DNA from: Oceanispirochaeta sp.
GTDB taxonomy: Bacteria > Spirochaetota > Spirochaetia > DSM-2461
Length of the DNA stretch: 46,347 bases
Assembly: GCF_027859075.1 (NCBI RefSeq)
Contig: NZ_JAQIBL010000077.1
Coordinates: forward strand, 1-46,347
Direction of reading: 5' to 3'
Both the position numbers and the translations under genes were made by a program. A model generated the notes under the pieces. The model saw only the letters and a program-made list of their open reading frames with translations, did not search any database and had not been told where the DNA came from. Below are positions 16,652 to 25,688 of the stretch, in pieces. The first letter of the stretch is position 1; every line of letters begins with the position of its first letter.

Positions 16652-18748
16652 ATGAGTTCAATGAATCAATTTAAAGAAACCTTCAAGGAAGAAGCCTATG
16701 AGCTCCTAGGCAGTCTTGAAGATCTTTTAATGGATCTGGAAGACGATCCCAAAAATCCAGATGCCATATCCGCAGTATTCCGGGCTATTCATACGATCAA
16801 AGGCTCTGCCTCCATGTTTGACTTTAACGGTATTGCGTCCTTCTCTCATGTGGTCGAAACTGTTCTTGATGGTGTTCGGGAAGGCGAGGTGAATGTTACT
16901 AAGAAGCTTATTGATCTGACTCTTTTAAGCCGGGACCATATCCTATCCATGCTGAATGCAGAAGATGATTCAACTCCGGAATTTGAAGCCGTTTCTCAGG
17001 ATATTGTACTAAAGATGAAAAAACTTACCGTGGATACGATTGATGCAGAAACAGTTAAAATCCAGGAAAAAAATACAGCGGATGATGAAACCAAAAAGAC
17101 AGTATCAATCTACAGGATTCAGTTTGCTCCTGATGAAAATATATTTCTATCTGGTACTAATCTGCTCTCATTGCTCAATGAACTACGGCAGATGGGTGAG
17201 TTTGCCTGCATCTGTTACAACGATGACATCCCCGAGTTTGATTTTTTTAATCCAGAGCTCTGCTATGTAAAATGGGACATTTATCTAACGACGAAACACA
17301 GTATTAACGATGTCAAAGATGTGTTTATATTCCTGGACTCCAGATCAAAAATTAATGTGGCTCTGATCTCTGACTGGCAGAATATGCTGGCTGATGACAG
17401 TAACCCCAAACTGGGAGAGATTCTGGTAGAGAAGGGGCTTATCAAATCTTCGGATCTGGACACGATTCTGGATTCACGTAAGAAAATAGGTGAACTCCTT
17501 ATTGAAAAAGGAATGGTTTCTACTTCTGATGTTAAATCAGCTCTGGAAGAACAAAAAGTATCCAATTCAATAAAACAGAACCTCAATTCAGGAAGTACTT
17601 CCAGCATACGTGTAAAGAGTGAAAAACTGGATAGCCTTGTTGATTCTGTTGGGGAACTTGTGACGGCCCAGGCAAGACTTTCTCAGCTGGCAGCGCAGGA
17701 AAAATCGGCAACGCTCATATCTCTGGCAGAACAGATAGAGAGGCTCACTTCAGATCTTCGGGACAACACAATGAGTCTCCGTATGATACCCATCGGCACA
17801 ACCTTTTCTCGTTTTAAAAGACTCGTTCGGGACTTGTCTTCCAGCCTGAATAAGAATATTCAACTGGTAACCAGAGGAGGTGATACGGAGCTGGATAAAA
17901 ATGTAATTGAGAAACTGAATGACCCGCTTATTCATTTGATAAGAAATTCCATTGATCATGGCATAGAATCTCCAGATGAGAGAGAAAAATCCGGGAAAGA
18001 AGGGACTGGAACCATCACCCTGGATGCTCATTATACCGGTGCAAACGTACAGCTTCAGATCAGAGATGATGGTCATGGACTGAATAAAGAAGCCATACTT
18101 AAAAAAGCTATTAAAAAGAATCTGATTCCGCAGGATGCTCTTCTCAGTGATGAAGAAATCTACAACCTAATTTTTTTGCCCGGTTTTTCAACCGCTCAGA
18201 GTGTGACAAGTGTCAGTGGACGGGGTGTGGGTATGGATGTCGTCAGAAAACAGATTGATGCCTTAAACGGCTCTATTTATATTAAGAGTGAATCCGGGAA
18301 AGGAACAGAATTTTCATTGCATCTTCCCTTCACACTGGCCATCATCGAAGGACTCCTGGTGAGCATTGGTGATGAAAAATACATTTTTCCCCTCTCCATG
18401 GTACAGGCCTGTATGGAATTAAGTTCTGAAGAGAGAAACTCTCATGGAAAAAAAAGGCTCACAGAATTCAGGGATTCTGTAATCCCTTATATTAGACTCA
18501 GGGAACTTTTTGTATATGACGGTGAATTACCCGACCGGGAGCATCTGGTTGTCATTCAGACTGAAAATAATCTGACCGGGTTTGTTGTTGATGAAGTCAT
18601 CGGAGATCATCAGACAGTCATTAAAAACATGGGAAAACTGTATAAAAGTATCAATTACATTACAGGAGCAACCATTCTGGGTGACGGAAATATTGCCCTG
18701 ATCCTGGATGTAAACCGCCTGGCTATTCTCGCCAGAAAAGAGAATTAA
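16652..18748 (+). CDS. cheA: Chemotaxis histidine kinase CheA
   Basis: A 698-residue kinase. P1 HPt domain with His47 (AIHTIKGSA); a P2-like domain (about 150-245) of the type beginning YRIQFAP that is found in many accessory CheAs; two short repeats (KLGEILVEKGLI at 253-264 and KIGELLIEKGMV at 278-289); P3 dimerisation helices (about 318-390); P4 ATPase with N box HLIRNSIDHG (428-437), RDDGHG (471-476) and GRGVGMD (523-529); and a CheW-like P5 (about 563-695). It should phosphorylate CheY and CheB. Because no CheW gene is near, P5 or the terminal protein of the operon may carry the coupling role, or CheW is supplied from elsewhere. Confidence 0.95.
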   Translation: MSSMNQFKETFKEEAYELLGSLEDLLMDLEDDPKNPDAISAVFRAIHTIKGSASMFDFNGIASFSHVVETVLDGVREGEVNVTKKLIDLTLLSRDHILSMLNAEDDSTPEFEAVSQDIVLKMKKLTVDTIDAETVKIQEKNTADDETKKTVSIYRIQFAPDENIFLSGTNLLSLLNELRQMGEFACICYNDDIPEFDFFNPELCYVKWDIYLTTKHSINDVKDVFIFLDSRSKINVALISDWQNMLADDSNPKLGEILVEKGLIKSSDLDTILDSRKKIGELLIEKGMVSTSDVKSALEEQKVSNSIKQNLNSGSTSSIRVKSEKLDSLVDSVGELVTAQARLSQLAAQEKSATLISLAEQIERLTSDLRDNTMSLRMIPIGTTFSRFKRLVRDLSSSLNKNIQLVTRGGDTELDKNVIEKLNDPLIHLIRNSIDHGIESPDEREKSGKEGTGTITLDAHYTGANVQLQIRDDGHGLNKEAILKKAIKKNLIPQDALLSDEEIYNLIFLPGFSTAQSVTSVSGRGVGMDVVRKQIDALNGSIYIKSESGKGTEFSLHLPFTLAIIEGLLVSIGDEKYIFPLSMVQACMELSSEERNSHGKKRLTEFRDSVIPYIRLRELFVYDGELPDREHLVVIQTENNLTGFVVDEVIGDHQTVIKNMGKLYKSINYITGATILGDGNIALILDVNRLAILARKEN

Positions 18749-18753
18749 TCTGA

Positions 18754-19596
18754 ATGACAACTCTGGAAAGACCCAACCTAAACGACCGGGAATTTAAAAA
18801 ACTGAGTCAATTTATTGAAAAAGAACTTGGCATTAGAATGCCTGAAATAAAACGGGTGATGCTTGAATCCAGACTTCACAAACGGTTGAGGGCTCTTTCA
18901 TTGAATAATTTTGAGGAGTATTGTGACTATTTATTCAATGATAAGAGCATGCGGATTGAGTTTCCCTTGATGATTGATGTTGTCACTACGAATAAAACAG
19001 ATTTTTTTAGAGAACCAGATCATTTTGTCTATCTGGAAAATAGTATCATCATACCCCGTCTTAAGGAAACTGGAGGATGTGACCAATTTGATATCTGGTC
19101 ATCCGCCAGCTCAACGGGAGAAGAAATATACACCCTGGCTATGGTGATGGAAGGAATTCGAGAAGAATATACCCGATTAAAGTATACCATTGCTGGTTCG
19201 GATATTTCGCAGGAAGTCCTCAGTAAAGCAAGAAAAGGCGTGTATCATATTTCCAGGATAGAGACTCTTCCGATGCATTTAAAGAAAAAATATTTTTTAA
19301 AAAGCAAGAAACCCGAGAATGAACTTGTTAAAGTGAAAAAGATTCTTCAAAAGAATGTCAATTTTTTTCATCAGAATCTTATGGATGATCAATATGATAT
19401 TAAACAGCAGTTTGATGTCATTTTTTGCAGGAATGTACTTATTTATTTTTCCCAGGAAAAGCAAAAGAAAATTCTTTTAAGCCTCCATAAGCATCTTAAG
19501 AGTGATGGCTACCTTTTTCTGGGTCATTCTGAAACTATTACGGGATTAAACCTTCCCTATATTTCCATTGCTCCGACTATTTATAAAAAAACTTGA
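18754..19596 (+). CDS. cheR: Chemotaxis protein methyltransferase CheR
   Basis: A 280-residue SAM-dependent enzyme that methylates receptor Glu residues. The N-terminal helical domain (about 8-75) is followed by the CheR signature [14 protein letters not shown] (78-91), the SAM-binding [10 protein letters not shown] (115-124), AGSDIS and the CRNVLIYF segment (about 225). There is no C-terminal TPR or pentapeptide-binding extension. It follows cheA by 5 bases and precedes cheB by 16 bases in the same operon. Confidence 0.94.
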   Translation: MTTLERPNLNDREFKKLSQFIEKELGIRMPEIKRVMLESRLHKRLRALSLNNFEEYCDYLFNDKSMRIEFPLMIDVVTTNKTDFFREPDHFVYLENSIIIPRLKETGGCDQFDIWSSASSTGEEIYTLAMVMEGIREEYTRLKYTIAGSDISQEVLSKARKGVYHISRIETLPMHLKKKYFLKSKKPENELVKVKKILQKNVNFFHQNLMDDQYDIKQQFDVIFCRNVLIYFSQEKQKKILLSLHKHLKSDGYLFLGHSETITGLNLPYISIAPTIYKKT

Positions 19597-19612
19597 TCCT
19601 GAGGAAAAAATC

Positions 19613-20695
19613 ATGGCAATAGATAAAATAAAAGTATTAATTATTGATGACTCTGCTGTGGTCAGACAAACTTTATCCATGATCATCGAAGACGAAAAAG
19701 ATATTGAAGTGATCAACACTGCCCCCAATCCAATCATCGGAGAGAAAAAAATAGCCCTCCAGAAACCGGATGTTATCATTCTTGATATTGAAATGCCTCA
19801 AATGGACGGTCTGACTTTTTTAAAAAAATTGATGTCCGAGAATCCTATCCCTACTATTATCTGTTCCAGTAAAACAGAAAAGGGCGGTCAGAATGCAATC
19901 ACTGCCATCGAACTGGGAGCCGTGGATATTGTCCAGAAACCTAAAGTCGGTACAAAGGAATTCCTTCAGGAATCAAAAATCAGAATCTGCGATGTTATCA
20001 GAGCAGCCGCCCGGTCCAATAGCCGGGTCAAAAATCATCATTTCAAGGCTCCAGTGTCTGTGGCTCCCAAACTGACAGCAGATGCCATACTTGCTAAATC
20101 AAACAGACCTCTCTCTATTGATACAACAGAAATGATTGCCGTTGTTGGAGCCTCTACCGGGGGAACAGAGGCTCTGAGAATCTTTCTTGAGATGATGCCC
20201 ATCAATTCTCCCGGGATTGTTATTGTTCAGCATATGCCCGAGCATTTTACTAAATCTTTTGCTCAGCGTCTGAACAGTTTATGCAAGATTGAAGTGAAGG
20301 AAGCAGAAAATAATGATGTCGTTTACCCGGGAAGAGCATTAATTGCCCCCGGAAATATGCACATACTTCTCAAACGACAGGGAGCCCGTTATTATGTTGA
20401 AACAAAAGATGGACCCCTTGTCTGCAGGCATAAACCCTCGGTAGATGTGCTGTTCCGTTCAGCAGCCCGGTATTCAGGTCCGAATACAGTGGGAATCATC
20501 ATGACCGGAATGGGTGATGATGGAGCCAGAGGGATGAGTGAAATGAAAGAAGCCGGGGCCTACAACATAGCCCAGGATGAAGCAAGCTGTGTTGTTTTCG
20601 GAATGCCCAAGGAAGCCATTAAAAGAGATGCGGTAGACTGTATACTTCCTCTCAATAAAATTGCAGCAGAATTGATCAGGAGAACGAATGAATAA
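19613..20695 (+). CDS. cheB: Chemotaxis methylesterase/deamidase CheB
   Basis: 360 residues from ATG 19613, chosen because GAGGA lies 7 bases upstream; the frame is open further upstream into cheR, but that would add a poor N-terminus. A receiver domain with Asp58 ([10 protein letters not shown]) is joined by a linker to the methylesterase domain with the catalytic triad Ser181 (GASTGG), His207 (VQHMPEHFT) and Asp303 (GMGDDGA). It removes methyl groups added by CheR and is activated by phosphotransfer from CheA. The stop lies 8 bases inside the next gene. Confidence 0.95.
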   Translation: MAIDKIKVLIIDDSAVVRQTLSMIIEDEKDIEVINTAPNPIIGEKKIALQKPDVIILDIEMPQMDGLTFLKKLMSENPIPTIICSSKTEKGGQNAITAIELGAVDIVQKPKVGTKEFLQESKIRICDVIRAAARSNSRVKNHHFKAPVSVAPKLTADAILAKSNRPLSIDTTEMIAVVGASTGGTEALRIFLEMMPINSPGIVIVQHMPEHFTKSFAQRLNSLCKIEVKEAENNDVVYPGRALIAPGNMHILLKRQGARYYVETKDGPLVCRHKPSVDVLFRSAARYSGPNTVGIIMTGMGDDGARGMSEMKEAGAYNIAQDEASCVVFGMPKEAIKRDAVDCILPLNKIAAELIRRTNE

Positions 20696-22424
20696 GGGTC
20701 TTAAAATCAATGATGAGCTTAAAAGAATAGTCGATTCTCTGGGTGACGTTTATCTCAATATGGCTGAAAATTATCCGAAATTAATGCGGAAACTGGAAGG
20801 AAAAATTGAAGCATTAGGTTCCAACCAGGGAAATGACAGGTCTTCTATGATCAATATGGACCATCTGGTACAGGAAATTGAGCAAACCGTATCCAATGAA
20901 GGAGCAGTTCTCAATGATATTTCGAATCGTGACAGCCGCTTCCTTGACCGGATCTCTGAAGAATTAAACACAATCAAGGATCTTGATAATAACATTGATC
21001 AGATTGAAGATGACTCTGCTGAGTTGGAGCTTATTTCACTGAATGCTATGGTGACAGCCCTGAAAGCTGGAAAGAACGGTGGAGCATTTCCTTATATAAC
21101 CGAAGAGCTGCAAAAAGTTTCTAAAAGTTCAGCCAAGCTGAGCAATGGGTTGAAAACAAAAGGTAAGGATTTAAGTAACTATTTTGCAATGTTTCTAGGA
21201 AATATCAATATGGAAAAGGATACTCTGGCGAGTCTGGTGTCTTCTATTGGTAAGGATTTTTCGAATTTGACTGAAAGGACAGCAACCTACCAAAAAAGAT
21301 CCTTCGACCTTATTGATACTGTAAAAAAGCAAGTCAAAGAGTACAAAAAGCCTCTCTATGAGATTCTGGCAGAAGTGCAAAAACATGATATTGTCAGGCA
21401 GTCTATAGATCATGTCATTCTGGCTATTGAGCATATAAGACCGGCTCCTGACTCAAACGTCGAAGAGCAGCTTGAATCACTGACTTACGGAAGTAGAGTC
21501 TATGGTTTCTGTAATGATATTTTAAATGAAATTCATACAGAGTTGAACAAGACATACCTTACTTTTAAGGAAAAGTCAGAAGATTTGAATTCCCTGATCG
21601 GTTATTTGCAGAACTCAGGAAAAAAAATGCGGGAATATGATAATGCTATGACTTCCAGGGATGAAATAGTTTCAATACAAAGAAACATAGAGAACCAACT
21701 GGAAAAACTTAAAAAAGACAGTGTTCAGATCCATATTCAAAAAACTCTAGAAGGTATTTATAAAGAGATTGCCAATCTTGAGGATGCCTATAAAGGTTTT
21801 TCAAAGATCATCAGTTGGGTTAAAACAATAAATATTTCAAGCCGGGTAGAAGCAGCTAAACTGCCTCATCTGGAAAACATGGGTTATATTATTGAGAACA
21901 TCAGCAACAGAGCCAATTCCATTGAAAAATCAGTGGATACGATCATTCATAGCATCAGTGATTTCAAGAAACATTCGGATACTCTTTTTCATGATTATTT
22001 TTCAGTCTCTTCAAAAGATAATGATCATATTGAGTTCATTGCCAGCGAACTGAAATCCAATCTCACTCTTGTTAATGACTACAGCAGCAATCTGGACTTC
22101 CGAATGTCCGAATTGTTATCCACAGTAGATGATTTTCTTCAATTGTACAGAATCACAAATCAGGATCTGAAGAGAATGGAAATCCTGGTCAAGGAAATCC
22201 TGGGAATAATAAAAGAGGTGCAGGGAGAGAAAACTCTCGTTGATCAGGATATGAACCGTCTTTTGACTCAGGAAGGGCTAAACAGTTGGGAACTTAAAGG
22301 GAATGAGATAAAACAGCTTATAGATAAATTCACCATATACATCCACAAAAAAAAGGTTGAATCAGGAGACTCTTTAGAAATTGATAAAGAGGGCGCCATA
22401 AGCGGCGAAGTGACTTTGTTTTAA
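20688..22424 (+). CDS. Soluble coiled-coil protein with two degenerate MCP-like hairpins and a CheZ-like DxxxQ motif
   Basis: A 578-residue, almost wholly helical protein without membrane spans or signal peptide. Residues 112-150 ([19 protein letters not shown], then F-x-x-I-x-E-E-L-x-K-x-S) read like a degenerate chemoreceptor signalling tip, normally L-x-A-L-N-A-A-I-E-A-A-R-A-G. Residues 378-415 ([19 protein letters not shown], then I-x-x-I-x-x-R) look like a second copy. Between them is [20 protein letters not shown] (231-250), whose Asp234-x-x-x-Gln238 matches the D-x-x-x-Q spacing of CheZ phosphatases. It is the last gene of a chemotaxis operon that has no receptor, CheW or phosphatase, and overlaps cheB by 8 bases. 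It may be the cytoplasmic receptor or a scaffold; function is inferred. Confidence 0.75.
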   Translation: MNKGLKINDELKRIVDSLGDVYLNMAENYPKLMRKLEGKIEALGSNQGNDRSSMINMDHLVQEIEQTVSNEGAVLNDISNRDSRFLDRISEELNTIKDLDNNIDQIEDDSAELELISLNAMVTALKAGKNGGAFPYITEELQKVSKSSAKLSNGLKTKGKDLSNYFAMFLGNINMEKDTLASLVSSIGKDFSNLTERTATYQKRSFDLIDTVKKQVKEYKKPLYEILAEVQKHDIVRQSIDHVILAIEHIRPAPDSNVEEQLESLTYGSRVYGFCNDILNEIHTELNKTYLTFKEKSEDLNSLIGYLQNSGKKMREYDNAMTSRDEIVSIQRNIENQLEKLKKDSVQIHIQKTLEGIYKEIANLEDAYKGFSKIISWVKTINISSRVEAAKLPHLENMGYIIENISNRANSIEKSVDTIIHSISDFKKHSDTLFHDYFSVSSKDNDHIEFIASELKSNLTLVNDYSSNLDFRMSELLSTVDDFLQLYRITNQDLKRMEILVKEILGIIKEVQGEKTLVDQDMNRLLTQEGLNSWELKGNEIKQLIDKFTIYIHKKKVESGDSLEIDKEGAISGEVTLF

Positions 22425-22431
22425 TAATCTA

Positions 22432-22460
22432 TTGACAGTGGACTCAGAGCCACATAAAGT
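22432..22460 (+). promoter_or_regulatory. Promoter of the Cas2-like/prfB/ftsY/lol gene run
   Basis: A perfect TTGACA (22432-22437), a 17-base spacer and TAAAGT (22455-22460, four of six). The ATG at 22467 follows after 6 bases with no Shine-Dalgarno sequence, which suggests a leaderless transcript. A second AT-rich hexamer, TATATT at 22460-22465, is badly spaced from this -35. Confidence 0.5.
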
Positions 22461-22466
22461 ATATTT

Positions 22467-22763
22467 ATGTTTGTTTCTATCGTAATTGATTTGGGTAATG
22501 AAGACAGTGAAAAAATAGTTCAGAATTTGTTATTCCGTTATGGTTTTAAACAAATTCAGAATAATACTTTTGAATCACTGTCAATCAATGAAAATAATCT
22601 GTCTCGTCTTAAACTGGATCTGGATCGATCAACCGATTTTTATGATTCTATCAGATTATACCAATATCCGATTAATGGTACACTGGTCATCACATCTCTG
22701 ACTGAAAAACGATGGAGAAGAAACGTTCTGAAAGAAAAAAATCTTGGAGGCTCAAATGCTTAG
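22467..22763 (+). CDS. Cas2-like small ferredoxin-fold protein, not associated with CRISPR
   Basis: A 98-residue protein. The pattern resembles Cas2/VapD-type proteins: an opening strand ending in Asp (FVSIVIDLGNE), a helix with L-x-R-Y-G-F, a strand N-x-x-F-E, a helix S-R-L-K-L-D-L and a strand D-S-I-R-L-Y-Q-Y-P. Cas2 needs the first-strand Asp for metal binding, and Asp8 is in that place. No cas1, CRISPR repeat or toxin partner is found in the window. Its stop overlaps the prfB start by 8 bases, so it is coupled to release factor 2. The assignment rests on pattern only; another ferredoxin-like family is possible. Confidence 0.5.
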   Translation: MFVSIVIDLGNEDSEKIVQNLLFRYGFKQIQNNTFESLSINENNLSRLKLDLDRSTDFYDSIRLYQYPINGTLVITSLTEKRWRRNVLKEKNLGGSNA

Positions 22764-23866
22764 TGATCTCTCGACTAATTTAAAATCCCTTGACGGGGAA
22801 ATCCTGGAAACCTGGAGGCGACTTTGACACAGCCGAATTAAAAAATGAGGCTTCAATACTCGAAAAAGAGTCAGGGAATCCTGATTTTTGGAACGACAGA
22901 GAAAACGCTGAGAAAAAACTGACTCAGTTGAAGAGACTCAAAAATAAATTTGAACCCTGGGAAAAACTGGTTCAGGATTTGGAAGACGTCAAGGCACTTT
23001 TTGAACTTGCCATAGAAGAAAAAGATGAATCCTTCGAAGAAGAGATTCAGGAACAAATCAATAAAATTGGAAATTCCTACAGCAGATTGAATTCTCTGGA
23101 ACTTCTTAGTGAAGATACAGATGTTCTCTCGGCTTTTGTTACCATACATTCTGGTGCAGGTGGTACTGAAGCCTGTGACTGGACCAGTATGCTCTACAGA
23201 ATGTACAGCCGCTGGATTGAAAGAAAGGATTATAAAATAACGATAATGGATACTGTCGATGCCGAGGGGGGTATTAAGTCGATATCATTTCAGGTCGATG
23301 GAGAATATTCTTACGGTTATCTTAAAGGGGAAGGTGGAATTCACCGTCTGGTCAGGATATCCCCTTTTGACTCCAATTCAAGAAGGCATACCTCTTTTGC
23401 CTCGGTCTATGTATCGCCTGTCATCGATGATGATATCGTAATAGACATCAAACCCGATGATATCCGAATTGATACATACAGGGCATCAGGTGCTGGAGGA
23501 CAGCACGTCAATAAGACAAGCAGCGCCGTTCGTATGACTCATTTGGAATCTGGAATTGTTGTTCAGTGTCAAAATCAGCGGAGCCAGTTAAAGAACCGTG
23601 ATTCTGCCATGAAAATGCTGAAGTCTCGATTATATGAATATTACAAACAGGCGCAGGATGAGGAAAAAGAACAGAACTCTGCTGAAAAAAAAGATATCGG
23701 CTGGGGATCACAGATACGATCCTATGTTTTTCATCCTTACACAATGGTGAAAGATTTAAGAACCAGAGAGGAAACTGGTAATATTCAGAATGTGATGGAT
23801 GGTGATATCGACCCGTTCATCAATGCCTATTTGAAATATTTATGGTCAGGGAAACAAATCGAATGA
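22756..23866 (+). CDS. prfB: Peptide chain release factor 2 (programmed +1 frameshift)
   Basis: Assembled from 22756-22824 and 22826-23866, giving 369 residues (E. coli RF2 has 365). It ends translation at UGA and UAA. ATG 22756 has GGAGG 7 bases upstream. After 23 codons the frame meets TGA at 22825; a +1 slip on CTT-T continues as Asp-Thr-Ala. The downstream part carries the stop-reading SPF motif (202-204) and the GGQ peptidyl-hydrolysis motif (247-249) with the usual spacing. Low RF2 favours the slip and so raises RF2 production. The upstream Cas2-like gene overlaps the start, and the response regulator start overlaps the stop as ATGA. Confidence 0.97.
22814..22828 (+). promoter_or_regulatory. 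RF2 autoregulatory +1 frameshift site
   Basis: An internal Shine-Dalgarno GGAGG (22814-22818) lies 3 bases before CTT (22822-22824), followed by TGA and C (22825-22828). This is the conserved CTT-TGA-C slip site that lets RF2 sense its own level. Confidence 0.95.
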
Positions 23867-24228
23867 GAATACTCGTCGTAGATGATCTGCCTTTTATGCG
23901 ATCCATCATCTCGGATATCGTAACTGAAAGCGGTCATCTGGTGGTGGGAGAAGCCGGGGATGGTATTGAATGCTTATCCCGGTATAAATCCCTCCTGCCG
24001 GATTTGGTCCTGATGGATATTGTTATGCCTCGTATGAACGGTGTGGAAGCATTAAAAAGTCTTAAAAAAGCGTATCCCCATAGTCGTGTTATTATGTGTT
24101 CCTCACTTAGCGATCAGGAAAAAATAATCAAAGCGATACGTTTTGGTGCTTCTGATTATATCGTCAAACCCTTTCAAAGAAAAAGGCTGGTGTCAGCCAT
24201 AAACAGGGCTTGCAGTGTAAATGATTAG
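23863..24228 (+). CDS. Single-domain response regulator
   Basis: 121 residues from ATG 23863, which overlaps the prfB stop as ATGA; an in-frame ATG at 23842 would add seven residues ahead of the conserved RILVVDD start and is less likely. Acidic pocket Asp7-Asp8, phosphoacceptor Asp52 (VLMDIVMPRMNG), switch Ser80/81 and Lys102 (VKPF) are present. The sequence is close to CheY and to the receiver of CheB, with no output domain. No kinase is adjacent; CheA, the HPt protein or the hybrid kinase at the window end could supply phosphate. Confidence 0.88.
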   Translation: MRILVVDDLPFMRSIISDIVTESGHLVVGEAGDGIECLSRYKSLLPDLVLMDIVMPRMNGVEALKSLKKAYPHSRVIMCSSLSDQEKIIKAIRFGASDYIVKPFQRKRLVSAINRACSVND

Positions 24229-25687
24229 AAAACTCATACCATTTTTTCTTTTTCTGATAAGCTTTCCCGCCTTTTCACAGGTTCTTGATTCCTCCATGCT
24301 CAGTATCGAAAAAGAAACCTGGAATGTCGGTATGAGCCGCTTTACAGGTTTCAATCTGGATAAAAAACATGAATATTTGTTAACATCTCTCCCTCTCTTA
24401 CTCATCGAAAATATTTCAGATATTGAAAATCATCAATTCAGTGAAGAAGAGAAAGAGTACTACATCCATCAGCATATTGACGAACAGATTATCAGTATTG
24501 AAAAATCAAAAAGCGAGCTGCATAGGCAGAGAGATATACTTCTCTTTTCAGAGAAAGAAAAAAAAGACCGCCAGAAACTCTATGATGATTTATCCCTTCA
24601 GATGACCGGGAAAGAGGAACTCCTCTCTCTCTGGGAAAATTTAAGTCCCGAAGAAATCTTTATGCAGGAGAGCCTTCCTGTCTTGATTGAGAGCTATGCC
24701 GATGAAGGAAATCAACTGATTGAACTCAGATCCGGAACACAGAAATACATGGACAAGGAAGGATTGGATCTTTTACTTTCAGGAAGTATTGAAAGAGTGG
24801 ATGATCTCTTTTTTTTAAGTTTTTCCTGTTTCAATATCAATAATAAGATGTCTCTTCTGGATATCAGCCGGACAGCCCGGGAAGAGGAGATTGACTCGGT
24901 GTTATTGGAAATCTCAGACCAGGTCCGCACAATTATTCTGGGAAGGACCTGGGCGGGGTTGAACGTTTCTGTTACTCCCGAGAATGCTCTCATCAGTATC
25001 GACGGTAAAACCCTGGGTGTCGGGAGTCTATTGACGAAGACCCTTCTTCCCGGATTTGCCACAGTGCAGATTAAAACAACTGGTTTTCAGACTCAGAGTC
25101 AGCAAATCTATCTTGCTCCTGAGAGAATTCAGTCACTGGAAGTCAACCTGACAGCAGGTGAATCAGAGTCCCTCTTTATATTTTCAGACCCGCCTGGAGC
25201 AGATGTCTATATGGGAGCTCTCTGGATAGGGCAGACCCCTCTGTTTACAGAAAGGCCTGCCCAGTTGGAGCAGCTGAAAATCAGTAAAGAAAACTACATG
25301 TCCTTTTTTATGTCCACCCGGGAACTCCTGGGAGACAGCATCACTGTAGAATTGGGATTAACCCTCTATGATAAAGAAAAAAAGCTAAAAGATTCAAAGA
25401 GTGCCTTTTATAGAGCCCTGGGTTGGTTCAGCCTGTCTGTGGGGGTCCCTTTGATACTCTCCGGCATTTACCAAAACCTGGACAATCGTTATTATAACTA
25501 TGCGATTGACTATAATAGTACAGGGAATCCTGAAAGTTATGACAAAGCTCTGGAGTATAAAAACCATGCTGATATAGCCTATTATAGCTACTGGGGGGGA
25601 GTTGCTGTAAGCGGAACCCTTCTGGTTAATACCATTTTTAAGCTGCGCAGCTATATAAGGGCAGCAGAAGAATCAACTGAGGATTAA
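24221..25687 (+). CDS. Exported PEGA-domain membrane protein
   Basis: A 488-residue protein with a Sec signal (to about residue 19, ending FPAFS), about 220 residues of mixed helical sequence, two PEGA-type beta domains (about 246-312 and 316-378; the second has SDPPGADVYMGALWIGQTP), and two probable membrane spans near the C-terminus (about 398-417 and 456-474). PEGA domains occur in surface-layer and envelope proteins of many bacteria and bind other proteins or carbohydrate; the exact role is unknown. The start overlaps the response regulator by 8 bases, and the stop lies 1 base before ftsY, so it belongs to the same run of envelope genes. Confidence 0.78.
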   Translation: MIRKLIPFFLFLISFPAFSQVLDSSMLSIEKETWNVGMSRFTGFNLDKKHEYLLTSLPLLLIENISDIENHQFSEEEKEYYIHQHIDEQIISIEKSKSELHRQRDILLFSEKEKKDRQKLYDDLSLQMTGKEELLSLWENLSPEEIFMQESLPVLIESYADEGNQLIELRSGTQKYMDKEGLDLLLSGSIERVDDLFFLSFSCFNINNKMSLLDISRTAREEEIDSVLLEISDQVRTIILGRTWAGLNVSVTPENALISIDGKTLGVGSLLTKTLLPGFATVQIKTTGFQTQSQQIYLAPERIQSLEVNLTAGESESLFIFSDPPGADVYMGALWIGQTPLFTERPAQLEQLKISKENYMSFFMSTRELLGDSITVELGLTLYDKEKKLKDSKSAFYRALGWFSLSVGVPLILSGIYQNLDNRYYNYAIDYNSTGNPESYDKALEYKNHADIAYYSYWGGVAVSGTLLVNTIFKLRSYIRAAEESTED

Positions 25688-25688
25688 T

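Noticed and set aside
22467-22763. Possible CRISPR-Cas locus because of the Cas2-like gene
   Set aside because: No direct-repeat array, cas1 or other cas gene was seen anywhere in the window.
22825-22827. In-frame TGA near the start of prfB, which could suggest a pseudogene
   Set aside because: It is the known RF2 programmed frameshift site, with CTT before it, C after it and GGAGG upstream; the rest of the gene is intact.
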